DNA from: Alphaproteobacteria bacterium | Lineage (GTDB): Bacteria; Pseudomonadota; Alphaproteobacteria; UBA8366; Aestuariispiraceae | Direction of reading: 5' to 3' | Assembly (NCBI GenBank): GCA_033344895.1 | Contig: JAWPMN010000001.1 | Location: 2,674,001 to 2,738,000 of the forward strand | Length of the DNA: 64,000 nucleotides | In this document: one piece after another, positions 44,364 to 53,205 of the stretch | Layout of the letters: every line of letters starts with the position of its first letter | How positions within the stretch are numbered: position 1 is the stretch's first letter | Notes under the pieces: model-generated | Seen by the model: only the letters and a program-made list of their open reading frames with translations | What the model was told of the DNA's origin: nothing | Database searches by the model: none | Position numbers and translations under genes: made by a program

Positions 44364-45272
44364 CTAGGTGGTGAGGGTGGACAGCCGTGCCTTGAGGAAA
44401 TCGACGGTGACCCGCGTCTTCAGCGGCAGATAACGGCGGCTGGGATAAAGCAGCCAAATCCCGGTCTCCGCGCTGCTGGCGAAGACGGTGTGGTCGGGAA
44501 AGGGATCCACGAGGCGCCCGACCTGTCGTGCCTCGGCCGTCAACCAATCGACCAGGAGCGCGGGGCCCAGCCCCATTTCGGCACAGTCCCGCAGGGCGAT
44601 GGCGTTTGATACGCGCAGGCTGCCGTCGATGGGCACGGTCAATTCATTCCCATTGCCGTCGCGGAAGGACCAGCGCGACTGATAGTCGGGCAGGGACTGG
44701 CGCAGGCAGTCGCGCTGCACCAGGTCGGACGGCGCGCGCAGCCTGGTCTCCGGATTGTCCTGATAGCCGGGCGAGACGCAGACGCGATACCGGGTCGGGC
44801 CCACCATGGTCCCGACCGCATCGATGTCCGGCGACGGGCCCAGCCGGATCGCGATGTCGATGCCGTTCTCCACCAGGTCCAGGCGGCCGTCACTGGCGAT
44901 AAGGTCGACGGCCAGATCGGGATAGGCCGCCCGAAAGGCGGGCAGCAGCGGGACGAGGCAGATCTGGGTGAAGGCGATGGAGGCCGTCAGGCGCACCGTG
45001 CCGGTCGGGCGCGCCCGCAGTTCGAGGGCTTCCTGCCGGGCCCGGTCGAACTCGCTCATCAAGGGTTCGATCCTGGACAGGAACCGGCCGCCGGCCTCGG
45101 TGATGGCCGTCTGTCGGGTTGTTCTTTCGAACAGGCGCACGCCCAGTTCCGCCTCCGCGGCCGCCACCGTCCGGGAGACCATGGATGGATCGAGATCGCG
45201 CTCTCGGGCGACCGCAGCAAAACTGCCCAGGCGCGCGACATCCAGCAGGAGCGAAAGCGTCGAAGTCTCCAT
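44364..45272 (-). CDS. LysR family transcriptional regulator
   Basis: A 302-aa LysR protein of the CrgA/AaeR-like subgroup. The HTH is at about residues 5-60 (GSFAAVARERDLDPSMVSRTVAAAE), followed by a substrate-binding-like domain (about 90-295, with VDLIASDGRLDLVENGIDIAIRLG, typical of the group). It is divergent from the dehydrogenase gene, separated by 99 bp that contain two inverted repeats near its start, so autoregulation and control of the dehydrogenase are likely. The inducer is unknown. Confidence 0.9.
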   Translation of the reverse strand: METSTLSLLLDVARLGSFAAVARERDLDPSMVSRTVAAAEAELGVRLFERTTRQTAITEAGGRFLSRIEPLMSEFDRARQEALELRARPTGTVRLTASIAFTQICLVPLLPAFRAAYPDLAVDLIASDGRLDLVENGIDIAIRLGPSPDIDAVGTMVGPTRYRVCVSPGYQDNPETRLRAPSDLVQRDCLRQSLPDYQSRWSFRDGNGNELTVPIDGSLRVSNAIALRDCAEMGLGPALLVDWLTAEARQVGRLVDPFPDHTVFASSAETGIWLLYPSRRYLPLKTRVTVDFLKARLSTLTT

Positions 45273-45302
45273 TGATGCAAAAATGACATCAGTATCATGA
45301 TA
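45273..45302. promoter_or_regulatory. Inverted repeats in the lysR-dehydrogenase gap
   Basis: TGATG (45273-45277) and CATCA (45287-45291) form an inverted repeat starting next to the lysR ATG. TATCATGATA (45293-45302) is a perfect 10-bp palindrome just beside it. Both suit LysR binding between divergent promoters. Confidence 0.5.
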
Positions 45303-45371
45303 GATGCAATGTTTAATGCGAATTTTATCTGCTTTATCTCCGTGGCATCACTCGAAGCCAAGGAGACGAAG

Positions 45372-46283
45372 ATGACCAGGATCGCTTTTCTGGGACTGGG
45401 CGCGATGGGGCGCCGCATGGCCATGCGGCTGCTGAAGGCCGGGCATGACGTTACGGTCTGGAACCGGACGCCGGCGGCCTGCGATGCGCTGATCGCGGCA
45501 GGCGCAGCGCCGGCCGACACCCCCGCCGCCGCGGCACGGGGCGCGGAAGTCGTGATTGCGATGCTGCGGGACGACCCGGCCTCGCGTTCAGTCTGGCTGT
45601 CGGCCGAAGACGGTGCCTTGTCCGCAATGGCCGACGGCGCGGTTGCCGTGGAATGCTCAACGCTGACACCGGGCTGGGTCCGGGCCCTCGCCGCGGATTG
45701 CGCCCGGTGCGGGGTCGCCTTCTCGGACAGCCCCGTCGCCGGGTCCCTGCCGCAGGCCGAGGCCGGGCAATTGCACTTCCTGTCCGGCGGGACGGATACG
45801 GTGCTGGATCGGATCGAACCGATACTCCGGGCCATGGGGGCCGGCCTTCATCGCGGCGGCGCGGCGGGCGCAGGGACGGTTCTCAAGCTCATGGTGAATG
45901 CCTTCTACGGCGTTCAGGTCGCGATCCTGGCAGAAATCCATGGCGTTCTGCGACAGGCCGACCTCGATCCAGAGGCGGCTGTGGAAACGCTTGCGGCGCT
46001 TCCGGTCACTTCGCCCGCATCTGCGATGGCGATGAAGTCCATGCTGTCCGACACGTTCCCATCCGCCTTTCCGGTGCATCTGGTGGACAAGGATTTCGGC
46101 TATGTGGTCGCGGCGGCGGCGGCACTGGGCACCCCGATGCCGGTTGCCGGTGCGGCCAGCGGCGTCTTTCGCCAGGCGGTGTCGCGCGGGTTCGGCACCG
46201 ACAACATCACCGGCGTCGTTCAGCTTTACCGGGCGGGCGGGCCCTTCAATTCGACGGTGTTGCCGTCCGGATCCTCGATATAG
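45372..46283 (+). CDS. NAD(P)-dependent beta-hydroxyacid dehydrogenase (3-hydroxyisobutyrate dehydrogenase family)
   Basis: A 303-aa dehydrogenase. The N-terminal Rossmann motif is GLGAMG at residues 8-13. The family substrate loop appears as DSPVAGSLPQAEAGQL, and the catalytic lysine lies in GTVLKLMVNAFYG. It would oxidise a beta-hydroxyacid or reduce a semialdehyde using NAD(P)H. ATG 45372 has AAGGAG seven bases upstream; the frame continues upward to 45297 but without support. It is divergent from LysR and overlaps the convergent VOC gene by 58 bp, so the last ~20 residues are unusual and the C-terminus may be recently extended. Confidence 0.88.
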   Translation: MTRIAFLGLGAMGRRMAMRLLKAGHDVTVWNRTPAACDALIAAGAAPADTPAAAARGAEVVIAMLRDDPASRSVWLSAEDGALSAMADGAVAVECSTLTPGWVRALAADCARCGVAFSDSPVAGSLPQAEAGQLHFLSGGTDTVLDRIEPILRAMGAGLHRGGAAGAGTVLKLMVNAFYGVQVAILAEIHGVLRQADLDPEAAVETLAALPVTSPASAMAMKSMLSDTFPSAFPVHLVDKDFGYVVAAAAALGTPMPVAGAASGVFRQAVSRGFGTDNITGVVQLYRAGGPFNSTVLPSGSSI

Positions 46284-46651
46284 AGGGAGGGGCCTTCGCC
46301 CTCGGCGCCATAGCGCGATACGGCCCCTTCTGAGGGGACGGAAATGCCGCGCCCGGTCAAATAGGTCGTCAGATCCGCTTCATCGAACGAATCGATCCGC
46401 AGGCAGATATGGTCGACATTCCGCCCTTCCGGCCCTGGGGGTGCCCCGCCGGCGCGCCCCAGCTTGCCATCCAGGGGCACAAGGTCGATCAGGCTTTCTC
46501 CCGCCCGAAGCTGGACCAGGCCGATCTCGTCCTGGCGTTTCTCCACCGGGCAGCCCAGCGTGCTGCAATAGAAATCCAGCGACGCGTCCAGATCGTGGAC
46601 CCGCAGGACGACATGGTCGATGCGCCGGATTTCGAAAGGTCGGTTGGCCAT
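46226..46651 (-). CDS. VOC family protein (glyoxalase/dioxygenase superfamily)
   Basis: A 141-aa vicinal-oxygen-chelate protein with two beta-alpha-beta-beta-beta modules. Metal-ligand positions are plausible: His in IDHVVLRV near residue 12, His in VDHICLRI near 80, and Glu in NTVELKG near 134. The end pattern SLYIEDPDGNTVEL is typical. It overlaps the 3' end of the convergent dehydrogenase gene. It lies 12 bp after the zinc-ribbon gene in the same orientation, so the two may be co-transcribed. Reaction unknown. Confidence 0.87.
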   Translation of the reverse strand: MANRPFEIRRIDHVVLRVHDLDASLDFYCSTLGCPVEKRQDEIGLVQLRAGESLIDLVPLDGKLGRAGGAPPGPEGRNVDHICLRIDSFDEADLTTYLTGRGISVPSEGAVSRYGAEGEGPSLYIEDPDGNTVELKGPPAR

Positions 46652-46663
46652 TGCGGCGTTTCG

Positions 46664-47524
46664 CTACTGCGACTGGCCGCTTTCGGGCATTGCATCGCCG
46701 TCCTGCATGGCAGCGTCTCCGGGAGCGACGAAGGTGATGTCCGCCTTGACCGCGCCCGGGGGCGGGTTGAGGACGCGGGTCGTGTAGGGCACGGATTCGC
46801 CGGGCAGGATGTTGGGTTTGGATGCCGTGAAGGTCCACTGGTGAATGATCTGCCCGTCGGTATCCACCAGCATGCCCTGCAGCAGGGGGATGTCCATCGG
46901 ATCGTCGGACTCGGACAGGACCTTGCCGTCGATGATCAGCGACTGGCCGTCATCCGTCAGTTCGATAGTCACCTGATCGGGATCGGGAATCTTCAGGCCG
47001 TGCCCAATCAGACTGACTTCGAGACCAACCCATTCGTAAACCTTCGCCGCCGGCGGGAAGGCGCTCACGATGCTGCGCTGGAAGAACCAGCCGACGGCGG
47101 CGGTCGCGATTATCAGAATGACCAGAATGACCCAGGCCATGACCGGGGACTTCTTTTCCACCTTCGGCTTGCGCTGACGCAGTACGAAATCCTCACCCGG
47201 CGGAATCGGTGGCGGGTCGGCGGCTTCAGGCGGCGCCCCCATATCCAGGTCCGGCGGCGGCGGTGCCGGTTCCGGATCGGCAGCACGCGGCGCGGCGGGC
47301 GGCGGGGGCGGCGGTACTGGATCGTCGTCGACAGGCGGCGCGGCGGGACGAGGTTTGGGCTTCGGGGCCGGTGCGGGCTGCGCGCCGGAATCACCTACGC
47401 TTCCGTCCGGCATGGCCTTCCAGGTATGGGCGCAATTGCGGCATTTCACCTTGCGCCCGTTCGGGCCGATGGCGTCATCCTTGACTCGGAAGCGTGTTTC
47501 GCAATTCGGACAGGAAAGGATCAT
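46664..47524 (-). CDS. Zinc-ribbon (MJ0042) and DUF3426 membrane protein
   Basis: A 286-aa protein. The N-terminal zinc ribbon has C5-x2-C8 and C28-x2-C31 (MJ0042 type). A Pro/Ala-rich linker spans about residues 45-110, one membrane helix lies at about 130-150 (VMAWVILVILIIATAAVGW), and a C-terminal DUF3426 beta-rich domain would sit outside the cytoplasm. It is divergent from ftsE, a conserved arrangement in alphaproteobacteria. Function is unknown, but the link with the FtsEX locus suggests an envelope role. Confidence 0.85.
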   Translation of the reverse strand: MILSCPNCETRFRVKDDAIGPNGRKVKCRNCAHTWKAMPDGSVGDSGAQPAPAPKPKPRPAAPPVDDDPVPPPPPPAAPRAADPEPAPPPPDLDMGAPPEAADPPPIPPGEDFVLRQRKPKVEKKSPVMAWVILVILIIATAAVGWFFQRSIVSAFPPAAKVYEWVGLEVSLIGHGLKIPDPDQVTIELTDDGQSLIIDGKVLSESDDPMDIPLLQGMLVDTDGQIIHQWTFTASKPNILPGESVPYTTRVLNPPPGAVKADITFVAPGDAAMQDGDAMPESGQSQ

Positions 47525-47717
47525 AAAGCCGGTCGCCCAAGGATTGCCGCAACGGAGGAGAACTTTGGTAAGCTCCTAGTCTATTGGCAGATTTCCGCGA
47601 TTCGCGCAACTTTGCCAGCGCTTTCCAACAAGGCTTGCCCGTGCCATTGTCCCGACCGATCCGGCCCTGCTCGGCCGGGCATTCTAGGCATCCACGGTAC
47701 AGACGGATTGTTCCCAG

Positions 47718-48398
47718 GTGATACGGTTCGAAAATGTCGGCATGCGCTATGGGACGGGGCCGGAAGTCCTGCGCGACGTCTCCTTCGACTTGCCGCAGGG
47801 ATCGTTCCATTTCCTGACCGGGACCAGCGGTGCGGGAAAATCCTCGCTGATGCGCCTGATGTATCTCGCCCACCGGCCGAGCCGCGGGCTGATCAGCATC
47901 TTCGATCGCGACCTGTCGACGATACCGCGCGCCGACCTGCCCGCGCTGCGCCGCAAGGTCGGGGTCGTCTTCCAGGATTTCCGACTGCTCAATCATCTGA
48001 CCACCTTCGAGAATGTTGCCCTACCGTTGAAGGTGAAGGGCGCGTCGGAAGGCATGATCCGGAAACATGTCGGCGAATTGCTGGCCTGGGTCGGGCTCAG
48101 CGATCAGATGCATGCCCGGCCCGCGACCCTGTCCGGCGGTCAGCAGCAACGCGCCGCCATCGCCCGCGCCGTGGTCACGCGGCCGCAATTGTTGCTGGCG
48201 GACGAGCCGACGGGGAATGTCGACGACGCCTACGCCGTCCGGCTGCTGTTCCTGCTGCAGGAACTGCATCGTCAGGGCACGACCGTTGTTATTGCGACCC
48301 ACAACCACGCCCTGATCGAACGCTTCAAGCATCCGGTCCTGCATCTGGATGACGGGATACTGTCGCGCGTCGGGGAGGACCCGATCTACGATGGCTAA
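47718..48398 (+). CDS. ftsE: Cell-division ABC ATPase FtsE
   Basis: A 226-aa ATPase of the FtsEX complex, which controls septal peptidoglycan hydrolases at the divisome. It has Walker A GTSGAGKSS at residues 36-44, Q-loop in VVFQDFRLLNHLT, signature LSGGQQQRAAIARA and Walker B LLADEPTGNVD. IRFENVGMRYGTGPEVL at the start and TTVVIATHNHALIERF near the end are typical of FtsE. It overlaps ftsX by 8 bp. The start codon is the GTG at 47718 after CCCAGG. Confidence 0.93.
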   Translation: MIRFENVGMRYGTGPEVLRDVSFDLPQGSFHFLTGTSGAGKSSLMRLMYLAHRPSRGLISIFDRDLSTIPRADLPALRRKVGVVFQDFRLLNHLTTFENVALPLKVKGASEGMIRKHVGELLAWVGLSDQMHARPATLSGGQQQRAAIARAVVTRPQLLLADEPTGNVDDAYAVRLLFLLQELHRQGTTVVIATHNHALIERFKHPVLHLDDGILSRVGEDPIYDG

Positions 48399-49293
48399 GC
48401 GGAAATCGGACATCCCCTTCGGGCAGGATCCGGCCTCGCGGCTGTTGCCCTGGATTGTGGCGGTCATGGTCTATATTGCCGGCCTCGCCATGGCGGGCGC
48501 CTTTGTTCTGGCGGCCTTCGCGGATCGCTGGGAATCCGGATTGTCCGGCGCGCTTACGGTCCAGATTCCCCCCCCGGCGGATGAGGCGCTGGCCGTCGGG
48601 TCGCGCGATCAGATGGTGGAGGAGGTTCTGGCGGCGATTCGGTCGACCCAGGGCGTCGCCTCCGCTGAGGCGCTGGCCAGTGAGGAGATGCGGCGGCTGC
48701 TGGAGCCCTGGCTGGGCAAGACCGTTGATCCCCGCGACCTGCCCCTGCCGACCCTGATTTCGGTCGAACTGGCGGAGGGACGGAATGCCGGCAACATCGA
48801 TCTGGCGGATATGCGCCGACGCATCCAGGCCCACGCGCCGACGGCGGTGATCGACGATCACGGTCAGTGGCAGGCCCGGCTGGTCTCCTTTCTCGGAGCC
48901 CTGCGACTGGTCGCGGCGGTGCTGGTGTCGATCGTGGCGCTGGCGGGTCTGATCATGGTTGTCTTCGGAACGCGCAGCGGGCTGTTGGCCCATCGCTCCA
49001 CAATCGAACTGCTGCACCTTTTCGGTGCCCAGGACAATTACATTGCCCGCCAGTTCCAGCGCGAGGCGCTGAAGGCAGGGTTGAAGGGCGGAGTCGTGGG
49101 GGTCCTGGCAACGGCGCTGACGGTCATCGCACTGGGGCACGGGGCGGCGTCTGCCGGCACGGATCTTCCGGGTATGGCGGTTCTCGACGGGATGGACTGG
49201 GCGATCCTCGGCATGCTGCCGCTGGCCACCGCGACGATTGCCGCTCTGGCCGCCCGCTGGACCGTGCTGCGGGCCCTGGCCCGCATGGTATGA
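48391..49293 (+). CDS. ftsX: Cell-division permease-like protein FtsX
   Basis: A 300-aa inner-membrane partner of FtsE. A cytoplasmic N-terminus leads to a first membrane helix (WIVAVMVYIAGLAMAGAFVL), a ~110-residue periplasmic domain, then three C-terminal helices (LVAAVLVSIVALAGLIMVVFG and two later). The segment HRSTIELLHLFGAQDNYIARQFQ is a hallmark of FtsX. It transmits FtsE ATP hydrolysis to periplasmic amidase activators. The ATG lies inside the last codons of ftsE. Confidence 0.92.
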   Translation: MAKRKSDIPFGQDPASRLLPWIVAVMVYIAGLAMAGAFVLAAFADRWESGLSGALTVQIPPPADEALAVGSRDQMVEEVLAAIRSTQGVASAEALASEEMRRLLEPWLGKTVDPRDLPLPTLISVELAEGRNAGNIDLADMRRRIQAHAPTAVIDDHGQWQARLVSFLGALRLVAAVLVSIVALAGLIMVVFGTRSGLLAHRSTIELLHLFGAQDNYIARQFQREALKAGLKGGVVGVLATALTVIALGHGAASAGTDLPGMAVLDGMDWAILGMLPLATATIAALAARWTVLRALARMV

Positions 49294-49334
49294 TGTCGGG
49301 CAGCGACGGATCGGGTGGGGGAGGCTGAACCGGC

Positions 49335-49967
49335 ATGGCGCGAAATTTTGGTAAGTCCCCGCGGCGGCGCCCCTGGCTTCTGGGCTGTCTGGCAGCCCTG
49401 GCGACGGCGTGGGTTGCTGGGTTTGTTCTCTTCGCGGGGATGATCCCGGAAGATACCGCGCCTTTGTCCGAGAAAACCGATGCCATCATTGTCCTGACCG
49501 GTGGGACCCTGCGCATGGAGACCGGCATCGCCCTGCTGGAAGCCGGGGCGGCGCGGAAGCTGTTCGTGTCCGGGGTGCATCGCGGCGTGGACGTCGCGGA
49601 ACTGCTGCGCATCCAGAAACGGCAGCCGGACCGCCTGCAATGCTGTATCGTTTTGGGGCACGATGCCATCGACACGGTCGGCAATGCGCGGGAGACGGCG
49701 GTGTGGGTCGCCCAGGAGGGCATTGGGTCGATCCGACTGGTAACGGCGGGCTATCACATGCCGCGCAGCATGCTGGAATTCCGCGCCGCGATGCCGGGTG
49801 TGACCATCGTGCCGCATCCGGTATCGCCGGATCACGTCAAGACCGACAGTTGGTACCGCTATCCCGGAACGGCGTTGCTCATTGCCGGAGAATTCAGCAA
49901 ATACATCCTGTCCTGGCTGCGTCAGTCCGCCGGACAGGTTTTGGACAAGCTGCAGGCAACCGCATGA
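49335..49967 (+). CDS. YdcF/ElyC family DUF218 protein
   Basis: A 210-aa protein with one N-terminal membrane helix (WLLGCLAALATAWVAGFVLF) and a DUF218 domain (DAIIVLTGGTLRMETGIALL, KLFVSGVHRGV, SIRLVTAGYHMPRSM). DUF218 members such as ElyC/SanA act in envelope or lipid-carrier homeostasis, and some bind nucleotides. It sits 41 bp after ftsX and overlaps plsC by ATGA, which supports an envelope-biogenesis operon. Confidence 0.88.
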   Translation: MARNFGKSPRRRPWLLGCLAALATAWVAGFVLFAGMIPEDTAPLSEKTDAIIVLTGGTLRMETGIALLEAGAARKLFVSGVHRGVDVAELLRIQKRQPDRLQCCIVLGHDAIDTVGNARETAVWVAQEGIGSIRLVTAGYHMPRSMLEFRAAMPGVTIVPHPVSPDHVKTDSWYRYPGTALLIAGEFSKYILSWLRQSAGQVLDKLQATA

Positions 49968-50686
49968 CCCTGATCCGTTCGCTCCTTTTCGGTGTGCTGT
50001 TCTACGGCGGCACGCTGGTTATCGGGTTTCTATACACGCCGCTGGCCATCCTGCCTGGGCGGATCGGGCGGCCCTTTTTTCGCGCCTGGGTCATGTATTC
50101 CGCAGCGATCGTTCGCTGGGTGGCGGGAATCCGCTATCGCGTCGTCCTGCGGGATGGCGCCGCCTGGCCGGACGGGCCGGCCATATATGCATCGAAACAC
50201 CAGTCGGCCTGGGAAACACTGCTCTTCAACCTGCTGTTGCCGAATCCGGTGTTCGTTCTGAAGAAGGAGTTGCAGCGCATCCCCTTCTTCGGTTGGTATC
50301 TGCCAAAGATGCGCCAGATCGCGGTGGACAGGAAAGCGGGCGCCGCTGCGATGCGCGGTATGGTATCCCAGGCGGAAGCGGTCGTTGCCGATGGCCACTC
50401 CATCGTCATTTATCCGCAGGGGACGCGGGTCGCACCCGGTGTCGACCATCCCTACCATCCCGGCGTCTATGCTATGTACCGGGCCCTCCAGATCCCGGTT
50501 GTGCCGATCGCGCTGGATTCCGGACGATTGTGGGCGCGCAACGGGCTGATCAAGCGGGCCGGCACGATCACGGTATCCGTCCTGCCCGCGATTCCGCCCG
50601 GTTTGGACCGAAAATCCTTCATGGCCCGGCTCGAGCAGGCTATCGAGACGGAAGCTGCGGTGCTTCACAAGGCGTCCTGTGGATAA
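49964..50686 (+). CDS. plsC: 1-Acyl-sn-glycerol-3-phosphate acyltransferase
   Basis: A 240-aa membrane-bound acyltransferase making phosphatidic acid from lysophosphatidic acid. It has motif I HQSAWE (His with x4-Glu, a variant of the usual HX4D), motif III YPQGTR (FPEGTR equivalent) and motif IV VVPIALDSG. An N-terminal membrane helix (LLFGVLFYGGTLVIGFLY) anchors it. The frame is open far upstream, but the ATG at 49964 overlaps the DUF218 stop and fits the family length. It is the last gene of the ftsEX operon. Confidence 0.92.
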   Translation: MTLIRSLLFGVLFYGGTLVIGFLYTPLAILPGRIGRPFFRAWVMYSAAIVRWVAGIRYRVVLRDGAAWPDGPAIYASKHQSAWETLLFNLLLPNPVFVLKKELQRIPFFGWYLPKMRQIAVDRKAGAAAMRGMVSQAEAVVADGHSIVIYPQGTRVAPGVDHPYHPGVYAMYRALQIPVVPIALDSGRLWARNGLIKRAGTITVSVLPAIPPGLDRKSFMARLEQAIETEAAVLHKASCG

Positions 50687-50807
50687 CCTTGTGGAGGGGG
50701 TGCCGCTGAAGCGCCGTCTGAGGATGCCGTAACAAAACAGTCACTTAGCCAGCACAAGATGACGTTTGCGTGACCGGAATTGTCATCAAACAAAAACGGA
50801 ACACGCC

Positions 50808-50837
50808 TTGACGCAGGGGTGATTTGTGCTCTACAGT
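50808..50837 (+). promoter_or_regulatory. Probable nrdJ promoter
   Basis: TTGACG (50808-50813) and TACAGT (50832-50837), separated by 18 bp, resemble a housekeeping sigma promoter about 95 bp upstream of the nrdJ start in a 245-bp gene-free gap. Hexamers were judged by eye. Confidence 0.45.
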
Positions 50838-50931
50838 AAAAAGTGTGGAAAATCTGATACTTAGGCCCCAAATTCTTTTGTGACAGGGTTGTAGCCTAGG
50901 CGGGCGGTCGCTGTATTCAAGGGGTAAGCTT

Positions 50932-53205
50932 TTGGAAATCGACACTTTTTCACGCCGTATCTGGGACATGAAATACCGGCTGAAGCAGGCGGACGGTACC
51001 CCTGTGGACAAATCGGTGGAGGATACCTGGCGCCGGGTCGCGGAAAGCCTCGCCTCGGCGGAACGGGATACCGTGCTCTGGGCCGACCGCTTCTATCAGG
51101 CGATGGAAGGGTTCAAGTTCCTGCCGGCGGGCCGAATCCTGGCCGGGGCCGGGACCGACCGCGATGTCACCCTGTTCAATTGCTTCGTCATGGGCACGAT
51201 CCCGGACAACATGACCGGGATTTTCGATTCCCTGAGGGAGGCGGCGGTCACGCTGCAGCAGGGCGGCGGGATCGGCTACGACTTTTCCACGATCCGGCCT
51301 CGCGGGGCGCTGGTGCGCGGTGTCGGTTCGGACGCGTCCGGTCCGGTCTCCTTCATGGAGGTCTGGGACGCGATGTGCCGGACGATCATGAGCGCGGGCT
51401 ACAGGCGCGGCGCCATGATGGGCACCATCCGATGCGACCATCCCGACGTCGAAGCCTTCATCGAAGCCAAACAGACGGCGGGCGTCCTGACGAACTTCAA
51501 CATGTCGGTTCTGGTCACGGACGCCTTCATGGAAGCCGTGGACGCTGATACCGACTGGAACCTGGAGTTCGATGGTCAGACCTATCGAACTGTACGGGCA
51601 CGCGATCTCTGGGACCGGATCATGCGCTCGACCTACGACCATGCCGAACCGGGTGTGATCTTCATCGACCGCATCAATGCCCGGAACAACCTGCATTACT
51701 GTGAAACGATCCAGGCGACCAATCCCTGCGGCGAGCAGCCCCTGCCGCCCTATGGCGCGTGCCTGTTGGGATCGATCAATCTGGCGCGACTGATCCGCGA
51801 TCCGTTTACCGAGGCGGCGCATCTGGATCGCGAGGCCCTGGCCGACCTGACCGCGACCGCCGTGCGGATGATGGACAATGTCGTCGACCTGTCCCGGTTC
51901 CCGCTGGAACAGCAGCGAGCGGAGGCGCAGGCCAAACGGCGGATCGGGCTGGGGGTCACCGGTCTGGCGGACGCTTTCCTGATGTGCCGGGTGCGCTATG
52001 GCAGCGCGGACTCGGTACGCCTGACGGAAGACTGGCTGACGGAACTGCGCGATGCCGCCTATCGGGCGTCGATCATGCTGGCGGCGGAAAAGGGGGCCTT
52101 CCCGAAATTCGAACCCGAACCCTATCTGAAGGGTGAGATGATCCGGCAGCTGCCGGACGATATCCGCCAGGACATCGGCCGTTATGGTATCCGGAACGCG
52201 CTGCTGACGTCGATCGCGCCGACCGGCACCATCTCGCTGGTGGCGGAGAATGTATCGTCGGGGATCGAGCCGGTCTTCTCGTTCCGGGCGCAGCGCAAGG
52301 TGCTGGGGCCGGACGGGATCCGCGAAAGCCACGAGGTCGTCGATTATGCCTATCGCCTCTTCCGCGAAAAGTTCGGGGAGGAGAGTGAGGTTCCGGCGTA
52401 TTTCATCGATGCCCAGGCGCTGGAGCCGGAGGACCATCTGGCAATCCAGGCGGCGGCGCAGCGTTGCGTCGACAGTTCGATTTCGAAGACGATCAACCTG
52501 CCGGAGGATACCGGCTTCCAGGCGTTCAAGGATGTCTATGCCCGCGCCTATGCGATGGATTGCAAGGGTTGCACCACCTACCGCCCGAATTCGGTCACCG
52601 GATCGGTGCTGAGCGTTTCCGACGCGCCGGAGGCGGAGGGCACGCCGGACCTGCCGGAGGAGGATGGCGTGGTCTATATGGCCCAGCCGCTCGACCGGCC
52701 TGGTGCTTTGGAGGGCCGAACCTACAAGCTGCGCTGGCCCGAAAGCGACCATGCGACCTACATCACGATCAACGACGTGATCGACACATCCGGCCGCCGG
52801 CGCCCGTTCGAGGTCTTCATCAATTCCAAGAACATGGAACACTATTCGTGGACGGTCGCCCTGACCCGCATGATCAGCGCGGTTTTCCGGCGCGGCGGGG
52901 ACGTGTCCTTCGTCGTCGAGGAACTGAAGGCGGTGTTCGACCCGCGCGGCGGCTACTGGGTGGAGGGCCGTTATGTCCCGTCGATCCTGGCCGCGATCGG
53001 CGATGTCATCGAACAGCATATGGTCGCGATCGGGTTCCTGGATTCGCAGTCGGACGAAGGACTGACGGCCAGGACCGATGACGGTGTAAAGGTCTCAGCC
53101 GTCGGGCGCAGCGGCCGGCATTGCCCGCGCTGCGGACATCCCGGACTGGTCCGGATGGAAGGCTGCGATACCTGCGACAGCTGTGGCTGGTCGCGCTGCG
53201 GCTAG
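50932..53205 (+). CDS. nrdJ: Adenosylcobalamin-dependent ribonucleotide reductase (class II)
   Basis: A 757-aa class II reductase converting ribonucleotides to deoxyribonucleotides with a B12 radical, independent of oxygen. It has C84 in LFNCFVMG, and the active-site triad N264, C266 (thiyl radical) and E268 in NPCGEQ. The GTIS segment APTGTISLVAENVSSG and a TSCPD-type domain near residues 590-690 (INSKNMEHYSW) follow. A C-terminal zinc ribbon with paired Cys (CPRCG...CDTCDSCGWSRCG) probably carries the redox cysteines. The start is TTG, supported by AAGGGG about eight bases before it. Its stop overlaps the convergent VOC gene by 4 bp. Confidence 0.94.
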   Translation: MEIDTFSRRIWDMKYRLKQADGTPVDKSVEDTWRRVAESLASAERDTVLWADRFYQAMEGFKFLPAGRILAGAGTDRDVTLFNCFVMGTIPDNMTGIFDSLREAAVTLQQGGGIGYDFSTIRPRGALVRGVGSDASGPVSFMEVWDAMCRTIMSAGYRRGAMMGTIRCDHPDVEAFIEAKQTAGVLTNFNMSVLVTDAFMEAVDADTDWNLEFDGQTYRTVRARDLWDRIMRSTYDHAEPGVIFIDRINARNNLHYCETIQATNPCGEQPLPPYGACLLGSINLARLIRDPFTEAAHLDREALADLTATAVRMMDNVVDLSRFPLEQQRAEAQAKRRIGLGVTGLADAFLMCRVRYGSADSVRLTEDWLTELRDAAYRASIMLAAEKGAFPKFEPEPYLKGEMIRQLPDDIRQDIGRYGIRNALLTSIAPTGTISLVAENVSSGIEPVFSFRAQRKVLGPDGIRESHEVVDYAYRLFREKFGEESEVPAYFIDAQALEPEDHLAIQAAAQRCVDSSISKTINLPEDTGFQAFKDVYARAYAMDCKGCTTYRPNSVTGSVLSVSDAPEAEGTPDLPEEDGVVYMAQPLDRPGALEGRTYKLRWPESDHATYITINDVIDTSGRRRPFEVFINSKNMEHYSWTVALTRMISAVFRRGGDVSFVVEELKAVFDPRGGYWVEGRYVPSILAAIGDVIEQHMVAIGFLDSQSDEGLTARTDDGVKVSAVGRSGRHCPRCGHPGLVRMEGCDTCDSCGWSRCG

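Noticed and set aside
46409-48352. A 647-codon open frame on the + strand
   Set aside because: It runs antisense to the zinc-ribbon/DUF3426 gene and out of frame with ftsE. Its translation is Arg/Gly-rich with no family features, as expected from GC-rich shadow frames.
50950-53019. 689-codon minus-strand frame opposite nrdJ
   Set aside because: It is an antisense shadow of a well-conserved ribonucleotide reductase.
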